Shown here in pieces: positions 25,666 through 34,844 of a stretch of DNA of 64,000 bases (position 1 is its first letter; each line of letters starts with the position of its first letter). The notes beneath the pieces were generated by a model that saw only the letters and a list, made by a program, of their open reading frames with translations, did not search any database and was not told the origin of the DNA. Source of the DNA: Desulfacinum infernum DSM 9756 (GTDB lineage Bacteria > Desulfobacterota > Syntrophobacteria > Syntrophobacterales > DSM-9756); NCBI RefSeq assembly GCF_900129305.1, contig NZ_FQVB01000025.1, forward strand, positions 1-64,000, in the 5' to 3' direction. The position numbers were made by a program, and so were the translations under genes.

Positions 25666-26481
25666 ATGAACACACAATGCGCCAGGCTCGTGGAGCTTCT
25701 GAGAGACCGGCGCGGTCTGGATTTCAGCGGCTACCGGTCGTCGGCCTTCGAAAGGCGTTGCCGGAGTCGTGCCGAAAAGCTGGGGTTTCAAGACCTGGGC
25801 GACTACGTGTCCCACGTGACGTCTCATCCGGAAGAGGTGGACGCCCTGCTGGATGCGCTCACCATCAACGTCACTTCCTTCTTTCGCGATCCCTGGGTTT
25901 TCGAACTGTTGGCGGAACGGATCCTTCCGGGCGTGGTACATGAAAAGGTGCGGCGCGGGGAACGCCTGTTTCGGGCCTGGTCCGCCGGGTGCGCCACGGG
26001 AGAGGAGGCCTACTCGCTGGCCATGATGCTGATGGAACATGCGGACATGGAATGTCTCGTTCTGGGTACGGACTTGGACGTCAAGGCCCTGGATGCCGCC
26101 AGAAAAGCCTTTTACGACGAGGGCTGCGTCCTCAACGTGCGCCTGGGGACTTTGAAAAAATATTTCGAAGCGGTGGAGGGTGGCTATCGGGTGGGAGAGC
26201 GTGTGCGGCGGCGCGTCACCTTCGCCGTGCACGACCTGTGCGATGAGCACCGGCTGGTGCCTTCCGAGGCGGTCTTCGGCGACTTCGACCTGGTGTCGTG
26301 TCGAAACGTGCTTATCTATTACGAAAAAGAGGCACAGGAAAAGATCGCGGCCAAGCTCCATCGGGCGCTCATGCCCGGAGGCCTTCTCGTGCTGGGGGAA
26401 GTGGAGACCGTTCCCAGCCCCTTCTCCAGATATTTCCTGCGTTTCACCACGTGGTGCCCCATCTACATGAAAGTCGTCTAG
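25666..26481 (+). CDS. CheR-type chemoreceptor glutamate methyltransferase
   Basis: A 271-residue SAM-dependent methyltransferase. The N-terminal CheR_N helices are followed by TINVTSFFRDPWVFELL, the SAM loop WSAGCATGEEAYSLAM and DLVSCRNVLIYYEKEAQEKI, all CheR hallmarks. CheR methylates glutamates on chemoreceptors, but many stand-alone copies sit with hybrid kinases, as here: the next gene starts 9 bp after the stop. No mcp, cheA or cheB gene is in the window, so it may serve a non-flagellar pathway. ATG 25666 is favoured over GTG 25651 by the GCGGGGAAG site. Confidence 0.88.
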   Translation: MNTQCARLVELLRDRRGLDFSGYRSSAFERRCRSRAEKLGFQDLGDYVSHVTSHPEEVDALLDALTINVTSFFRDPWVFELLAERILPGVVHEKVRRGERLFRAWSAGCATGEEAYSLAMMLMEHADMECLVLGTDLDVKALDAARKAFYDEGCVLNVRLGTLKKYFEAVEGGYRVGERVRRRVTFAVHDLCDEHRLVPSEAVFGDFDLVSCRNVLIYYEKEAQEKIAAKLHRALMPGGLLVLGEVETVPSPFSRYFLRFTTWCPIYMKVV

Positions 26482-26489
26482 GAGGCGTC

Positions 26490-29400
26490 ATGAATTTCCT
26501 CTTTCAATTCCGAAGCATGAAAATCCGGGTGGCCTTTTGGCTGGCGGTGATGGGGGTGATACCGGTCTTGGCCTTGGGCGCCGTCTGGTTTCACTCTTAC
26601 GGCAGCCGGTACCGAGCGCAGGCGCTGGAGCGAGTGGCCGACGGCCACTTCCATCGGTCGGCCTCCCTGGATCGATGGGTGCACACCCTGTCGTCTTCCC
26701 TGTCGGCTCTGGCCGACGACCCCCTGTTGATCCAGTCTCAAAATTCGGGCATGGCCGCCCACCTTCTTTCCCTGAACGCCCGAACCCTTCCCGCCGTGGA
26801 AGACCTCTTTCTGGTGGATGTGGCAAGCGGATTGGTGTCCGTGTCGTCCAACCCGAAACGCCTGGGCCGGGACCTGTCCGGTGATCCGTGTGTGATCGAG
26901 CCCCTGAAGGCGCAAGGCCCCGTGATTGGTGCCTGGCATCAGAACGGTCTGGGAGACGTCCTGCACCTGGATGCCTCGGTTCCCGTGCAGGGTTCCGCGG
27001 AAAAAACCCCTTCCGCGGTGCTGGTGGCCACGGTCCGCCCGGGGTTTGTCTCCCGACTCGATGTTCCCGGAACCCGGAAGACTTCGGCCCCGGGACTGGT
27101 TTCCTTTGTGCGGATGGGGGAACGGTTCTACGACCTGGCGGAGGGGCTTCCCGTGCGTCTTCCGGTCTGGGCCGATGACGGGGCGATTGTGCCCGGATCC
27201 CTGGCAAAACGCCGGGACGTGGCAGGAGCGGCCTACTATGTGATGGAATCGCCCGTCGCGGGCACCGGCTGGACGCTTTTCACCCTGGCGGACGCGGCCG
27301 GGATCGACGGTCCCCTGGAGGCGTTTCGGTCCCGCATGCTGGCCGTGACGGCGGTGAGCATCCTCTTTCTCTTGGGAGCGGGGTTCGTGTTGGCCCGCCG
27401 GATCGCACGGCCCGTGGAGGCCATGGTCCGGGTGACCGGTCGTCTGCGGGAGGGGGATCTTTCGGCGCGCTGTGAGGCGGACCGTCCCGATGAGCTGGGT
27501 GTCCTGGCCCTCTCCCTCAACCAGGTGGTGGATTCCTTGAACAGCCGCATGCGGCGGCAAGCACACATGGCCGCCCTCCAGGAAACCATGGTGGCGGCCG
27601 TGGACCTGGAACAGTTCGCCGGTTCGGTGCTGGAGCGGCTCTTGGGCGTGACCGGCGCCCATGCGGGAGCCTGCTACGTGCGGGATGCCGACACCGGGCG
27701 TTTCCTGCCCCGGTCCTGGCTGGGCATGGATGGAGAACGCCTGGGAGCCTTCGACGCCGAGTCCGGAGAAGGCGAGATCGGCCGAGCCGTCACTTCCCGC
27801 GCCGTGGTGCACGTGACGGACCTGTCCCCCGATACCCGGTTCGTCTACAAGGCGGTGGCCGGGGACATGGTGCCCCGGGAGCTGCTGACGGTGCCGGTTT
27901 CCGGCAACGGCCGGGTCCATCTCGTCTTTTCCCTGGCCCGCACGGTGCCTTTCGCCGAGGAAACGCGGGCCTTGCTGGACGACATGCGGCACGCCTTCGA
28001 TACGGCCTGTTCGCGACTGCTGGCGGTTCAGGAGATCCGGCATCTTACGGACACTCTTTCCGCCCGCAACGAAGAACTCCGGAACCAAAAGGAGGAGCTG
28101 GTAGTCCAGGCGGAAGAGCTTCAGACCCAATCGGAGGAGCTGATGGAGCAGGCCGAGGAGCTGAGGCTTCAGGCGGAAGAATTGCGGGAACAAAACGTGG
28201 AGCTGGAGCAGCAGCAGCGCCAGCTCAATGAGGCCAACCGGCTGAAGGACGAGTTCCTTTCCAACATGAGTCACGAATTGCGGACCCCGCTCAACTCCAT
28301 CCTGGCCCTGTCCCGTGTGCTGGACAACCGCCTGGGCACCGAGCTTTCGGAGGAGCACCGGGGATTCCTGCACATCATCGAGCGCAACGGCCGGATTCTT
28401 TTGGATCTCATCAACGACATCCTGGATCTTTCCAAGGTGGAATCGGGGAACATGGACGTCTATCCCGAGGTCGTCTCCCTGTCTTCCTTGGTCAATACGG
28501 TGGTGGAAAACATCCGACCGCTGGCGGACAAGAAGGGGCTGACGGTGAAGACGGCCCTTTCCGGGGATCTGCCCGCGCTGGAAACGGACGGCAAGCGGCT
28601 CTACCAGATCCTCCAGAACCTGGTGGGCAATGCCGTGAAATTCACCGAGTCGGGCCATGTGGAGGTCGGAGCGCGCCGGGACGACGCCCAAGTGGTGGTG
28701 ACGGTTCGGGACACGGGCATCGGCATCGCCGCCGAGGACCTCCCCCACATCTTCGACAAGTTCCGGCAGGTGGACGGAGGGGCGTCGCGTCGCTACGAGG
28801 GAACGGGGTTGGGGCTGGCCATCGCCCGGCGCCTGGCGGAACTTCTGGGCGGAGACCTTTCCGCCGAAAGCCGCCCCGGGGAAGGGTCGGTGTTCACTCT
28901 GCGGCTTCCTGTGGCCTGGCAGGGAGAGGGGCGCGTGATGGCTCCCGCTTCCTTCCTGAAGATCAACGGCGGAGAGCGTCCCGTGATCCTGGTGGTGGAG
29001 GACGAGGAAGAGGTTCGTCAAGAGATCTGCAGATGGCTGGAGGAGGCGGGCTATTCCGTGCGCGGGTGCGGATCGGCCCAGGAGGCTTTGGAGGAATGTG
29101 CCCGCCGGGTGCCCGCCGCCGTCCTCATGGATGTGGTCCTTCCCGGAATGGACGGCTACGAGGCCCTGCGCCGTCTGAGAAAGGCGCCGGAATGGAAGGG
29201 AGTTCCCGTCGTGCTCATGTCCGCGGCGCGGGACGACGGAACCGCCCGGCTGCTGGGCGCGGATGGATTTGTGGGAAAACCTGTCAACCGGGATCGCCTG
29301 CTCAGCCAGGTCCGCCGGATCCTGGAAAGCCGGAAGCGGGACTTTGATCCCGCCGGGAAACGGCTGCTGGTGGTGGAAGACAACGAGGCGGCCATCCTGC

Positions 29401-30173
29401 AGATTCGTTCCATCCTGGAAAGTGCGGGCTACCGCCCCGATGTGGCCCGCACGGGGGCGGAGGCCCTGGATTATGTGGACCGCATCCGGCCCGACGGCAT
29501 CCTGCTGGATCTCATGATGCCCGACGTGGACGGGCTGACGGTGCTGGAAAAGATCCGGCAGCGGAGCGACATGGACCATGTGCCCGTCCTGGTGCTGACG
29601 GCCAAGGAGCTTACGGCCCGGGATAGGGAACGGCTTGCCAGCAACCACATCTTCCAGCTGGTTCACAAGGGGGACGTGAACCGAATGGAGCTGTTGGAAA
29701 AGATTCGAGCCATGCTTTCTGGTGGGTTGCCGAAGAAGGCAGGGGCCATGGACAAAGAGAGGCCCTCGCAGCACCCTGCGCCCCCCGGCGCCCGCCCGCG
29801 GATCCTGGTGGTGGAAGACAATCCTGACAACCGCGTTCTCCTTCACGCCATCCTGGACGACCACTACGAGGTGCGCGATGCCGACAACGGCCGGGAGGGG
29901 CTGGAGCTCATCGGCCGTTGGCGTCCGGATCTGGTGCTGCTGGACGTGTCGCTTCCGGAGATGGACGGCCTTGAAGTGGCCCGCCGGGCCAAGGCCGATC
30001 CGACCACCCGGCACATCCCGCTCATCGCCGTGACGGCCCACGCCATGGCGGGAGACCGGAACCGATGCGAAGAGGCCGGGTGCGACGACCACCTGTCCAA
30101 GCCGTTCCGGGTCGAGGATCTTTTGGCCACCGTCCGCAAGTGGATCGACCGGGCCGACCAAGAACCGCGCTGA
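26490..30173 (+). CDS. Membrane hybrid histidine kinase with HAMP, GAF and three receiver domains
   Basis: 1227 residues. TM1 is about 13-33, a periplasmic Cache-like sensor about 34-280, and TM2 about 282-302. A HAMP domain (303-355) and a GAF domain (about 365-510) follow. A coiled coil about 519-585 is built of repeating EEL units (QAEELQTQSEEL). HisKA has His about 594 in SNMSHELRTPLNS, with HATPase about 700-810. Three receivers start at about 830, 957 and 1104, each with a DD/ED pair and a phospho-Asp (MDVVLPGMDG, LDLMMPDVDG, LDVSLPEMDG). The SD is GGAGGCGTC before ATG 26490. With CheR it forms a two-gene unit; its signal and output are unknown. Confidence 0.9.
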   Translation: MNFLFQFRSMKIRVAFWLAVMGVIPVLALGAVWFHSYGSRYRAQALERVADGHFHRSASLDRWVHTLSSSLSALADDPLLIQSQNSGMAAHLLSLNARTLPAVEDLFLVDVASGLVSVSSNPKRLGRDLSGDPCVIEPLKAQGPVIGAWHQNGLGDVLHLDASVPVQGSAEKTPSAVLVATVRPGFVSRLDVPGTRKTSAPGLVSFVRMGERFYDLAEGLPVRLPVWADDGAIVPGSLAKRRDVAGAAYYVMESPVAGTGWTLFTLADAAGIDGPLEAFRSRMLAVTAVSILFLLGAGFVLARRIARPVEAMVRVTGRLREGDLSARCEADRPDELGVLALSLNQVVDSLNSRMRRQAHMAALQETMVAAVDLEQFAGSVLERLLGVTGAHAGACYVRDADTGRFLPRSWLGMDGERLGAFDAESGEGEIGRAVTSRAVVHVTDLSPDTRFVYKAVAGDMVPRELLTVPVSGNGRVHLVFSLARTVPFAEETRALLDDMRHAFDTACSRLLAVQEIRHLTDTLSARNEELRNQKEELVVQAEELQTQSEELMEQAEELRLQAEELREQNVELEQQQRQLNEANRLKDEFLSNMSHELRTPLNSILALSRVLDNRLGTELSEEHRGFLHIIERNGRILLDLINDILDLSKVESGNMDVYPEVVSLSSLVNTVVENIRPLADKKGLTVKTALSGDLPALETDGKRLYQILQNLVGNAVKFTESGHVEVGARRDDAQVVVTVRDTGIGIAAEDLPHIFDKFRQVDGGASRRYEGTGLGLAIARRLAELLGGDLSAESRPGEGSVFTLRLPVAWQGEGRVMAPASFLKINGGERPVILVVEDEEEVRQEICRWLEEAGYSVRGCGSAQEALEECARRVPAAVLMDVVLPGMDGYEALRRLRKAPEWKGVPVVLMSAARDDGTARLLGADGFVGKPVNRDRLLSQVRRILESRKRDFDPAGKRLLVVEDNEAAILQIRSILESAGYRPDVARTGAEALDYVDRIRPDGILLDLMMPDVDGLTVLEKIRQRSDMDHVPVLVLTAKELTARDRERLASNHIFQLVHKGDVNRMELLEKIRAMLSGGLPKKAGAMDKERPSQHPAPPGARPRILVVEDNPDNRVLLHAILDDHYEVRDADNGREGLELIGRWRPDLVLLDVSLPEMDGLEVARRAKADPTTRHIPLIAVTAHAMAGDRNRCEEAGCDDHLSKPFRVEDLLATVRKWIDRADQEPR

Positions 30174-30234
30174 CACGTCCCGGTACGACATTCCGGGGTG
30201 GCTATCTCCTCATGGGACGATTTTTCCACATCGC

Positions 30235-30272
30235 GAGGTTCCGGCGGGCGGGCACAAAGCCCGCCGGTACCA
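30235..30272. repeat. GC-rich inverted repeat after the hybrid kinase
   Basis: GGTTCCGGCGGGC and GCCCGCCGGTACC pair in 12 of 13 positions around a nine-base spacer. It is REP-like and lies about 60 bp after the kinase stop. Confidence 0.55.
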
Positions 30273-30291
30273 CACCTGGTGGACCCGTGAA

Positions 30292-30573
30292 GTAGGGGCG
30301 GGGTTTATCCCCGCCCGCTCATCGCGCGGAGCTAAGAAGAACAGGGCAAGAGAATCGCTCCGTTAATGTGAAAGAGAACCGCGAATGAACGCGAATAGAC
30401 GCAAATCTTTTTGGTTGTAGGAACTGCGAAGGCCGCAATGAGGGTGCCCGGCAATGCACTGGGCGCGCAGTGACTCATAGAGAATGGCATATTGCGGCGT
30501 TCCGACAAATGCCCTTGCTCCGGCCCGCTCTTTCATCCATGCGAGGTGGCGCGAGGGGAGCCATGACTGTTCG
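30292..30573 (+). repeat. Family C hairpin plus composite family B copy 3
   Basis: GTAGGGGCGGGGTTTATCCC at 30292, then a conserved spacer with AATCGCTCCGTTAATGTG, then GAAAGAGAACCGCGAATGAA through GGAGCCATGACTGTTCGG. The spacer is shared with copy 2, showing that the hairpin and composite travel together as a unit of about 280 bp. It fills the gap before the second kinase. Confidence 0.7.
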
Positions 30574-30623
30574 GTGTCCGATGGACGGCTCTTTGGGTTT
30601 CTTCTCAGGAGGTGTCGCTTTCC

Positions 30624-33161
30624 ATGGCCAGAATCCTCATTGTGGACGATGAGCCGGACAATCTGGTGAGCCTTCAGGCGATCCTCAACACCCACCTGCC
30701 CGACGGCCAGGTGCTGACGGCCTCTTCGGGCCGGCAGGCCATCGATCTGGCCAGGGACCATCTGCCGGACGTGATCCTCTTGGACGTCTTCATGCCGGGA
30801 ATGGACGGTTACGAAGTCTGCCGACGCCTCAAGGAAGACCGGGCCACGGCACGGATCCCGGTGGTCATGCTCACGGCCGTCATGACCGAGACTCGGGACA
30901 AGGTGCGCGGTCTGGAATGCGGAGCCGACGCTTTTCTCACCAAGCCCGTGGAGCAGGCGGAGCTGGTGGCCCAGGTCCGGGTGGCGCTGCGCCTCAAGAG
31001 GGCCGAGGACGCCCTTCTTCGCGACATGGCTACGGTGGAAGACCAGTTGGTGGATCGCACCCGCGAGCTCCGGGAAAGTGAAAGGCGGCTCCAAGGAATC
31101 ATGGACAACCTGTCCGGAGCGGCCTACCGCTGGCAGGTGGGGACGGACGGCGCCTACCGGCTGGTCTTTGTGAGTCGGGGATGTCTGGATTTGTTGGGCT
31201 ACGAGCCCGAAAAGGTTCAGGGCTGGGAGGCGCTGGAGGTGTTTCGGCTGATCCATCCCGACGATCGCCCGCTGTTCGTGGAACTGTCCAACAGGGCTTT
31301 GGGAGCCAGGGTTCCCGGCGAGGTTTTCTGCCGGATGAAGGCGAAGTCCGGAGATTACCGGTGGGTGCACAACCGCTTCCAAGGGATAACGGGCCGGGAC
31401 GGCCGGCTGACGGCGGTGGAGGGCATCATCCTGGACGCGTCCCAGATGAAGGAGGCGGAGAGGCTCATCCGGTGGGAGGTGTCCGTGAACCGCGATCTGG
31501 CCGACCTGGCCCGGACGCTGGTGGCGGAAAAGGATCCGGAGACGGTGGGCCGGAAGGTGGTTCGGGCGGCGCGGGATCTGACTGAAAGCGAACTGGGCAT
31601 GATCGTCACCGTGAATCCCCATACCCGGGAACAGGACCAGGTCTATGCCACCGAGAACGTGCTGGAGCGGTGCCGGCTGTGGAGCGGAGGCGACCTCACC
31701 GTGTGCCGTTTGGGCCCCGGCGGGGATTATGAGGCACTGTGCGGCCACGGGCTCAACACCGGCGAGCCTTTTTGTACTAACGATCCGCCCGGGCATCCCC
31801 TGTGGAAGGGGCTGCCCCAAGGACACGTGGACGTCCGGCGCTTTCTTTCGGTTCCCATCTCCTTGAACGGAGATGTCATCGGCCAACTCATGCTGGCCAA
31901 CCCTCCCCGCGACTACACCGACCGGGAGCTTCGGGTGGCCGGCTGGTTGGGGGACCTTTTCGCTCTGGCCGTCCACCGCCACCGTGAGGAGCTGGAGCGC
32001 AGACGGTTGGAGGACCAACTGCGTCAGGCCCAGAAGATGGAAGCCCTGGGGACGCTGGCGGGCGGCGTGGCCCATGACTTCAACAACATTCTCTCGGCCA
32101 TCATCGGTTACGCCGAACTGGGGCTCATGGACCTGCCGGACCGGCATCCGGTGCGGGAGTGCCTGGAGGAGGTGATCCATTCCGGCAAAAGGGCTCGGGA
32201 CGTGGTGCGCCAGATCCTCACCTTCAGTCGATCCCGGCCGGCGGAACGGGAACCGGTGGCGATCGGCCCCATCCTCAAGGAGACCCTCAAGTTTCTGCGG
32301 GCAAGCCTGCCCAGCACCATCGAGATTCGAAAGGATCTGTGCGATGAGGACGTCCTGGTGCGGGCCGATCCCGGCGAGATCCATCAGATACTCATGAACC
32401 TGGGCACCAATGCCGCCTACGCCATGCGGGACACGGGCGGAGTTCTCACGGTGCGCCTGGAGACGACCCCTAGCGCCCCTCCATCGCGAGACGCTCCCCA
32501 TGTGGCCCCCGGGCCTTACGTGAAACTCACCGTGCAGGACACGGGGGAAGGCATGCTGCCGGAGATTCTGGAGCGGATCTTCGATCCCTACTTCACCACC
32601 AAGCCGGTGGGCGAAGGAACCGGCCTGGGACTCGCCGTGGTCCACGGCATCGTTCGCAGCGCTGGCGGGTGCATCGAGGTGGAGAGTGCACCCGGGCGGG
32701 GTGCCGTCTTCCGGATCTATCTTCCCCGGGTGGAGGTGCCGCCCGCAGAGGTTCGATCCGATCCGAAACGGGCCGTGTTGAGGGGGCAGGAACGGGTGAT
32801 GGTGGTGGACGACGAACCGGCGTTGGTGCAGATGGTCAGGACCATGCTTTCGCGGTTCGGCTACCGGGTGGACGCGGTCGGATCTCCCGAAGAAGTCTTG
32901 CAGCGCCTGCGGGAAGATCCGGGCTGCTGCGATGTCCTGCTCACCGACCTCACCATGCCGGGCATGACCGGGCTGGCCTTGACCGAAAAGGCCTTGTCGA
33001 TCCGTGGGGACCTTCCGGTGGTGCTCATGACCGGATTCGGAGACCGGGTGGACGAAGAGCGCCTCAAGCGGGCGGGCATTCACGCCGTTCTCGGAAAACC
33101 TTTCACCGTGAACAAGCTGACGGAAGCGCTTCGACGCGCGCTGGAGCGGGATGGCCGATAA
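30624..33161 (+). CDS. Cytoplasmic hybrid kinase: REC-PAS-GAF-HisKA-HATPase-REC
   Basis: 845 residues, no membrane segment. Receiver 3-125 (ILIVDDEPDN, phospho-Asp in LLDVFMPGMDGYE). PAS domain about 155-275 (NRFQGITGRDGR), GAF-like region about 289-455 and a short coiled coil. HisKA has His about 482 in GTLAGGVAHDFNNILSAI, with HATPase about 574-705 (GTGLGLAVVHGIV). The C-terminal receiver is about 722-840 (LTDLTMPGMTG). An N-terminal receiver before the sensor suggests that it is itself a target of another kinase, plausibly the neighbour at 26490. AGGAGG lies 11 bases before ATG 30624; the GTG at 30612 overlaps that site. Confidence 0.88.
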   Translation: MARILIVDDEPDNLVSLQAILNTHLPDGQVLTASSGRQAIDLARDHLPDVILLDVFMPGMDGYEVCRRLKEDRATARIPVVMLTAVMTETRDKVRGLECGADAFLTKPVEQAELVAQVRVALRLKRAEDALLRDMATVEDQLVDRTRELRESERRLQGIMDNLSGAAYRWQVGTDGAYRLVFVSRGCLDLLGYEPEKVQGWEALEVFRLIHPDDRPLFVELSNRALGARVPGEVFCRMKAKSGDYRWVHNRFQGITGRDGRLTAVEGIILDASQMKEAERLIRWEVSVNRDLADLARTLVAEKDPETVGRKVVRAARDLTESELGMIVTVNPHTREQDQVYATENVLERCRLWSGGDLTVCRLGPGGDYEALCGHGLNTGEPFCTNDPPGHPLWKGLPQGHVDVRRFLSVPISLNGDVIGQLMLANPPRDYTDRELRVAGWLGDLFALAVHRHREELERRRLEDQLRQAQKMEALGTLAGGVAHDFNNILSAIIGYAELGLMDLPDRHPVRECLEEVIHSGKRARDVVRQILTFSRSRPAEREPVAIGPILKETLKFLRASLPSTIEIRKDLCDEDVLVRADPGEIHQILMNLGTNAAYAMRDTGGVLTVRLETTPSAPPSRDAPHVAPGPYVKLTVQDTGEGMLPEILERIFDPYFTTKPVGEGTGLGLAVVHGIVRSAGGCIEVESAPGRGAVFRIYLPRVEVPPAEVRSDPKRAVLRGQERVMVVDDEPALVQMVRTMLSRFGYRVDAVGSPEEVLQRLREDPGCCDVLLTDLTMPGMTGLALTEKALSIRGDLPVVLMTGFGDRVDEERLKRAGIHAVLGKPFTVNKLTEALRRALERDGR

Positions 33162-33210
33162 GTCGGGACGGGCTTTGCCTCCGCCGTTTCAAGAACGCAT
33201 TGCCGCCTTG

Positions 33211-33240
33211 GGTAGGGGCGGGGTTTATCCCCGCCCGCTC
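33211..33240 (+). repeat. REP-like hairpin, family C copy
   Basis: GGTAGGGGCGGGGTTTATCC then CCGCCCGCTC, identical in its stem to 10644 and 30292. AATCGCTCCGTTTTGCATG follows about 45 bp later, as in the composite, but the family B body is missing. Confidence 0.65.
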
Positions 33241-33288
33241 ATCCCTTGGGGGATGGAGCAGTCTCATGGAGAAATCGCTCCGTTTTGC

Positions 33289-33425
33289 ATGAAACGCGAC
33301 CTTGTTCCGTTCGTGCGCGCGGCCTGTAGAGGCGAATAATCATTCGCCCCTACAGGGGCTTCCCAAAGGTTCGTTTCGTCCTTCGTTGTCACGGGATCCC
33401 CGTGATGGGGGTTTATTGGTTCGCT
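33289..33425 (+). repeat. Palindromic intergenic repeat, family D copy 2
   Basis: ATGAAACGCGACCTTGTTCC, then GTGCGCGCGGCCTGTAGAGG and the palindrome around AATAATCATTCGCCCCTACA. It is the inverse counterpart of 6640-6775, with matching flanks on both sides. A further 55 bp (33416-33470) matches the tail of family B. Confidence 0.65.
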
Positions 33426-33481
33426 CTTTCATCCATGGGGGACGGCGCCTCTCCATGACCGTTAGAAAGGAAGGAATCGGG

Positions 33482-34411
33482 ATGACGGACTTGGCCAAGC
33501 GATTTCGGAAGGAACTCGGGCTCCGAATCTCTCCTTGCTATGAAGCGTTGCTCAAGCATCATAATGAGCACTTGTCGTCGGACCCCCTCACGGAGCCCGG
33601 CTGGATTCCGGGCGTCGGCAACGCCGATTTCGCCATCGGGACCACCCAGACGTTCCGGTCTCTTTTCGAGGATTTCCCCGCCCCTTGGATTGTTATCGGC
33701 TATGGGGGCAAGAAGCTCATCGAAAAGATCGGGGAGGAGATCGACGTCTACCTGGCGCTGGACGTCACCGACGACAGCATCCACCGGGTGGATTCGCTGG
33801 GCAAGAGGAGCCCCGAAGCACCCCACTTCCGCCGGTGGTTGGCCCACAAGCTGGCACGGTCCCTGTGGGAACGGACCCACGAAAGCCATCTCTTCGTGGC
33901 CGGCGCTTCGTCGGAAAAGGCGGTCAAGGAACTGCGGGACCGCCTCATGCACCTGCACCGGGAGAAGGCTCTGGAACTGGAGGCTCTGGCGGTGCTCCGT
34001 CGAGATTCTTCGGGTGTGCTGGAAGTTCGGCACGTGCACCATGTGAGCGTGCGGGAGGCCGCCGCGGGCGGCGTGGCCGGATTTCTCCTGGGCTCCCTCC
34101 TGCTGCACCCGGTTCTGGGGGCCGCCATCGGAGCGGCGGCGGGTGCCGTTGCGGGGGAAGAGGAATTTTCCCTGCGGCATGCGGGGCTGGAGGACGATTT
34201 CATAAAGGAGCTGGCCTGCACGGTGCTTCCCGACACCTGGGCCTTGCTGGTGCTGGCCAAGGAGGTGAGGATCGGGCCCGTCCTGGAGGAGCTGAAAGGG
34301 GTCGGGGTGAAGGTGCTGGTCACGTCGCTGAGCAAGCGGGGCGAGGAACGGCTTCGAGAAGCCTTGGAGGGGAAAGAGGATGGTGGAAATCGCGACTCGG
34401 CGGGCGAGTGA
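33482..34411 (+). CDS. SUKH (SMI1/KNR4)-like domain fused to a DUF1269-like glycine-zipper domain
   Basis: 309 residues. The N-terminal 130 residues (LGLRISPCYEALLKHHNEHL, then WIVIGYGGKKLIEKI) resemble the SUKH fold, often an immunity protein in contact-dependent toxin systems. Residues about 165-305 resemble DUF1269, with the Gly/Ala-rich AGFLLGSLLLHPVLGAAIGA likely membrane-active and ending in LEDDFIKELACTVLPDTWAL. Both calls are from recalled patterns. ATG 33482 follows AAAGGAAGG; an upstream ATG 33458 lies in repeat DNA. It heads a plus-strand group with the lipoprotein and ArsA genes. Function unknown. Confidence 0.6.
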   Translation: MTDLAKRFRKELGLRISPCYEALLKHHNEHLSSDPLTEPGWIPGVGNADFAIGTTQTFRSLFEDFPAPWIVIGYGGKKLIEKIGEEIDVYLALDVTDDSIHRVDSLGKRSPEAPHFRRWLAHKLARSLWERTHESHLFVAGASSEKAVKELRDRLMHLHREKALELEALAVLRRDSSGVLEVRHVHHVSVREAAAGGVAGFLLGSLLLHPVLGAAIGAAAGAVAGEEEFSLRHAGLEDDFIKELACTVLPDTWALLVLAKEVRIGPVLEELKGVGVKVLVTSLSKRGEERLREALEGKEDGGNRDSAGE

Positions 34412-34439
34412 GCGTCCGGTGTGTTCCAGGGAGGGATCG

Positions 34440-34844
34440 ATGCGACGTCTTGTCTTCCTTTTCTTGTGTGGCGTCCTGCTGGCGGGGATGACGGGCTGCG
34501 GCAGCCGGGTGGGCGTTGTGGTCGGTGACGAAGTGAACGTGGGCAAGGGTGGAGGGCCGCCTCCGTGGGCGCCCGCCCACGGCTATCGGGCCAAGTACCG
34601 TTACCGCTACTATCCCGATGCAGCCGTTTACCTGGATGTGGGAAGAGGCCTCTATTTCTATTTGCAAAACGGCCGGTGGACGGTGGCGGCTTCCCTGCCC
34701 AGGGGAATCACCGTGGATCCGGGGCGGTACGTGGTTCTGGAGATGGACGTGAACAAGCCCTACCTTTATCATAAGGACGTGGTCCTGAAATATCCTCCCG
34801 GCCAGGCGAAAAAGGGGCGCAAGAACAAGAATAAGGCATGGTGA
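34440..34844 (+). CDS. Small putative lipoprotein
   Basis: 134 residues. The signal peptide ends in the lipobox GMTGC, so Cys20 should be lipidated and the protein membrane-anchored. The mature part is rich in Tyr, Arg and Gly (YRAKYRYRYYPDAAVYLDVG) with a basic Lys-rich tail. ATG 34440 follows GGGAGG. It starts 28 bp after the DUF1269-like gene and overlaps the ArsA start by seven bases, arguing for one operon. The family is not certain. Confidence 0.65.
   Translation: MRRLVFLFLCGVLLAGMTGCGSRVGVVVGDEVNVGKGGGPPPWAPAHGYRAKYRYRYYPDAAVYLDVGRGLYFYLQNGRWTVAASLPRGITVDPGRYVVLEMDVNKPYLYHKDVVLKYPPGQAKKGRKNKNKAW

Noticed and set aside
26478-30191. 1237-codon open frame antisense to the three-receiver kinase
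   Set aside because: A by-product of high GC and codon bias in the kinase gene; His/Gln/Gly-rich, with no domain and no ribosome site.
30363-33083. 906-codon open frame antisense to the second hybrid kinase
   Set aside because: Same shadow effect; the plus-strand gene has complete domains in order.
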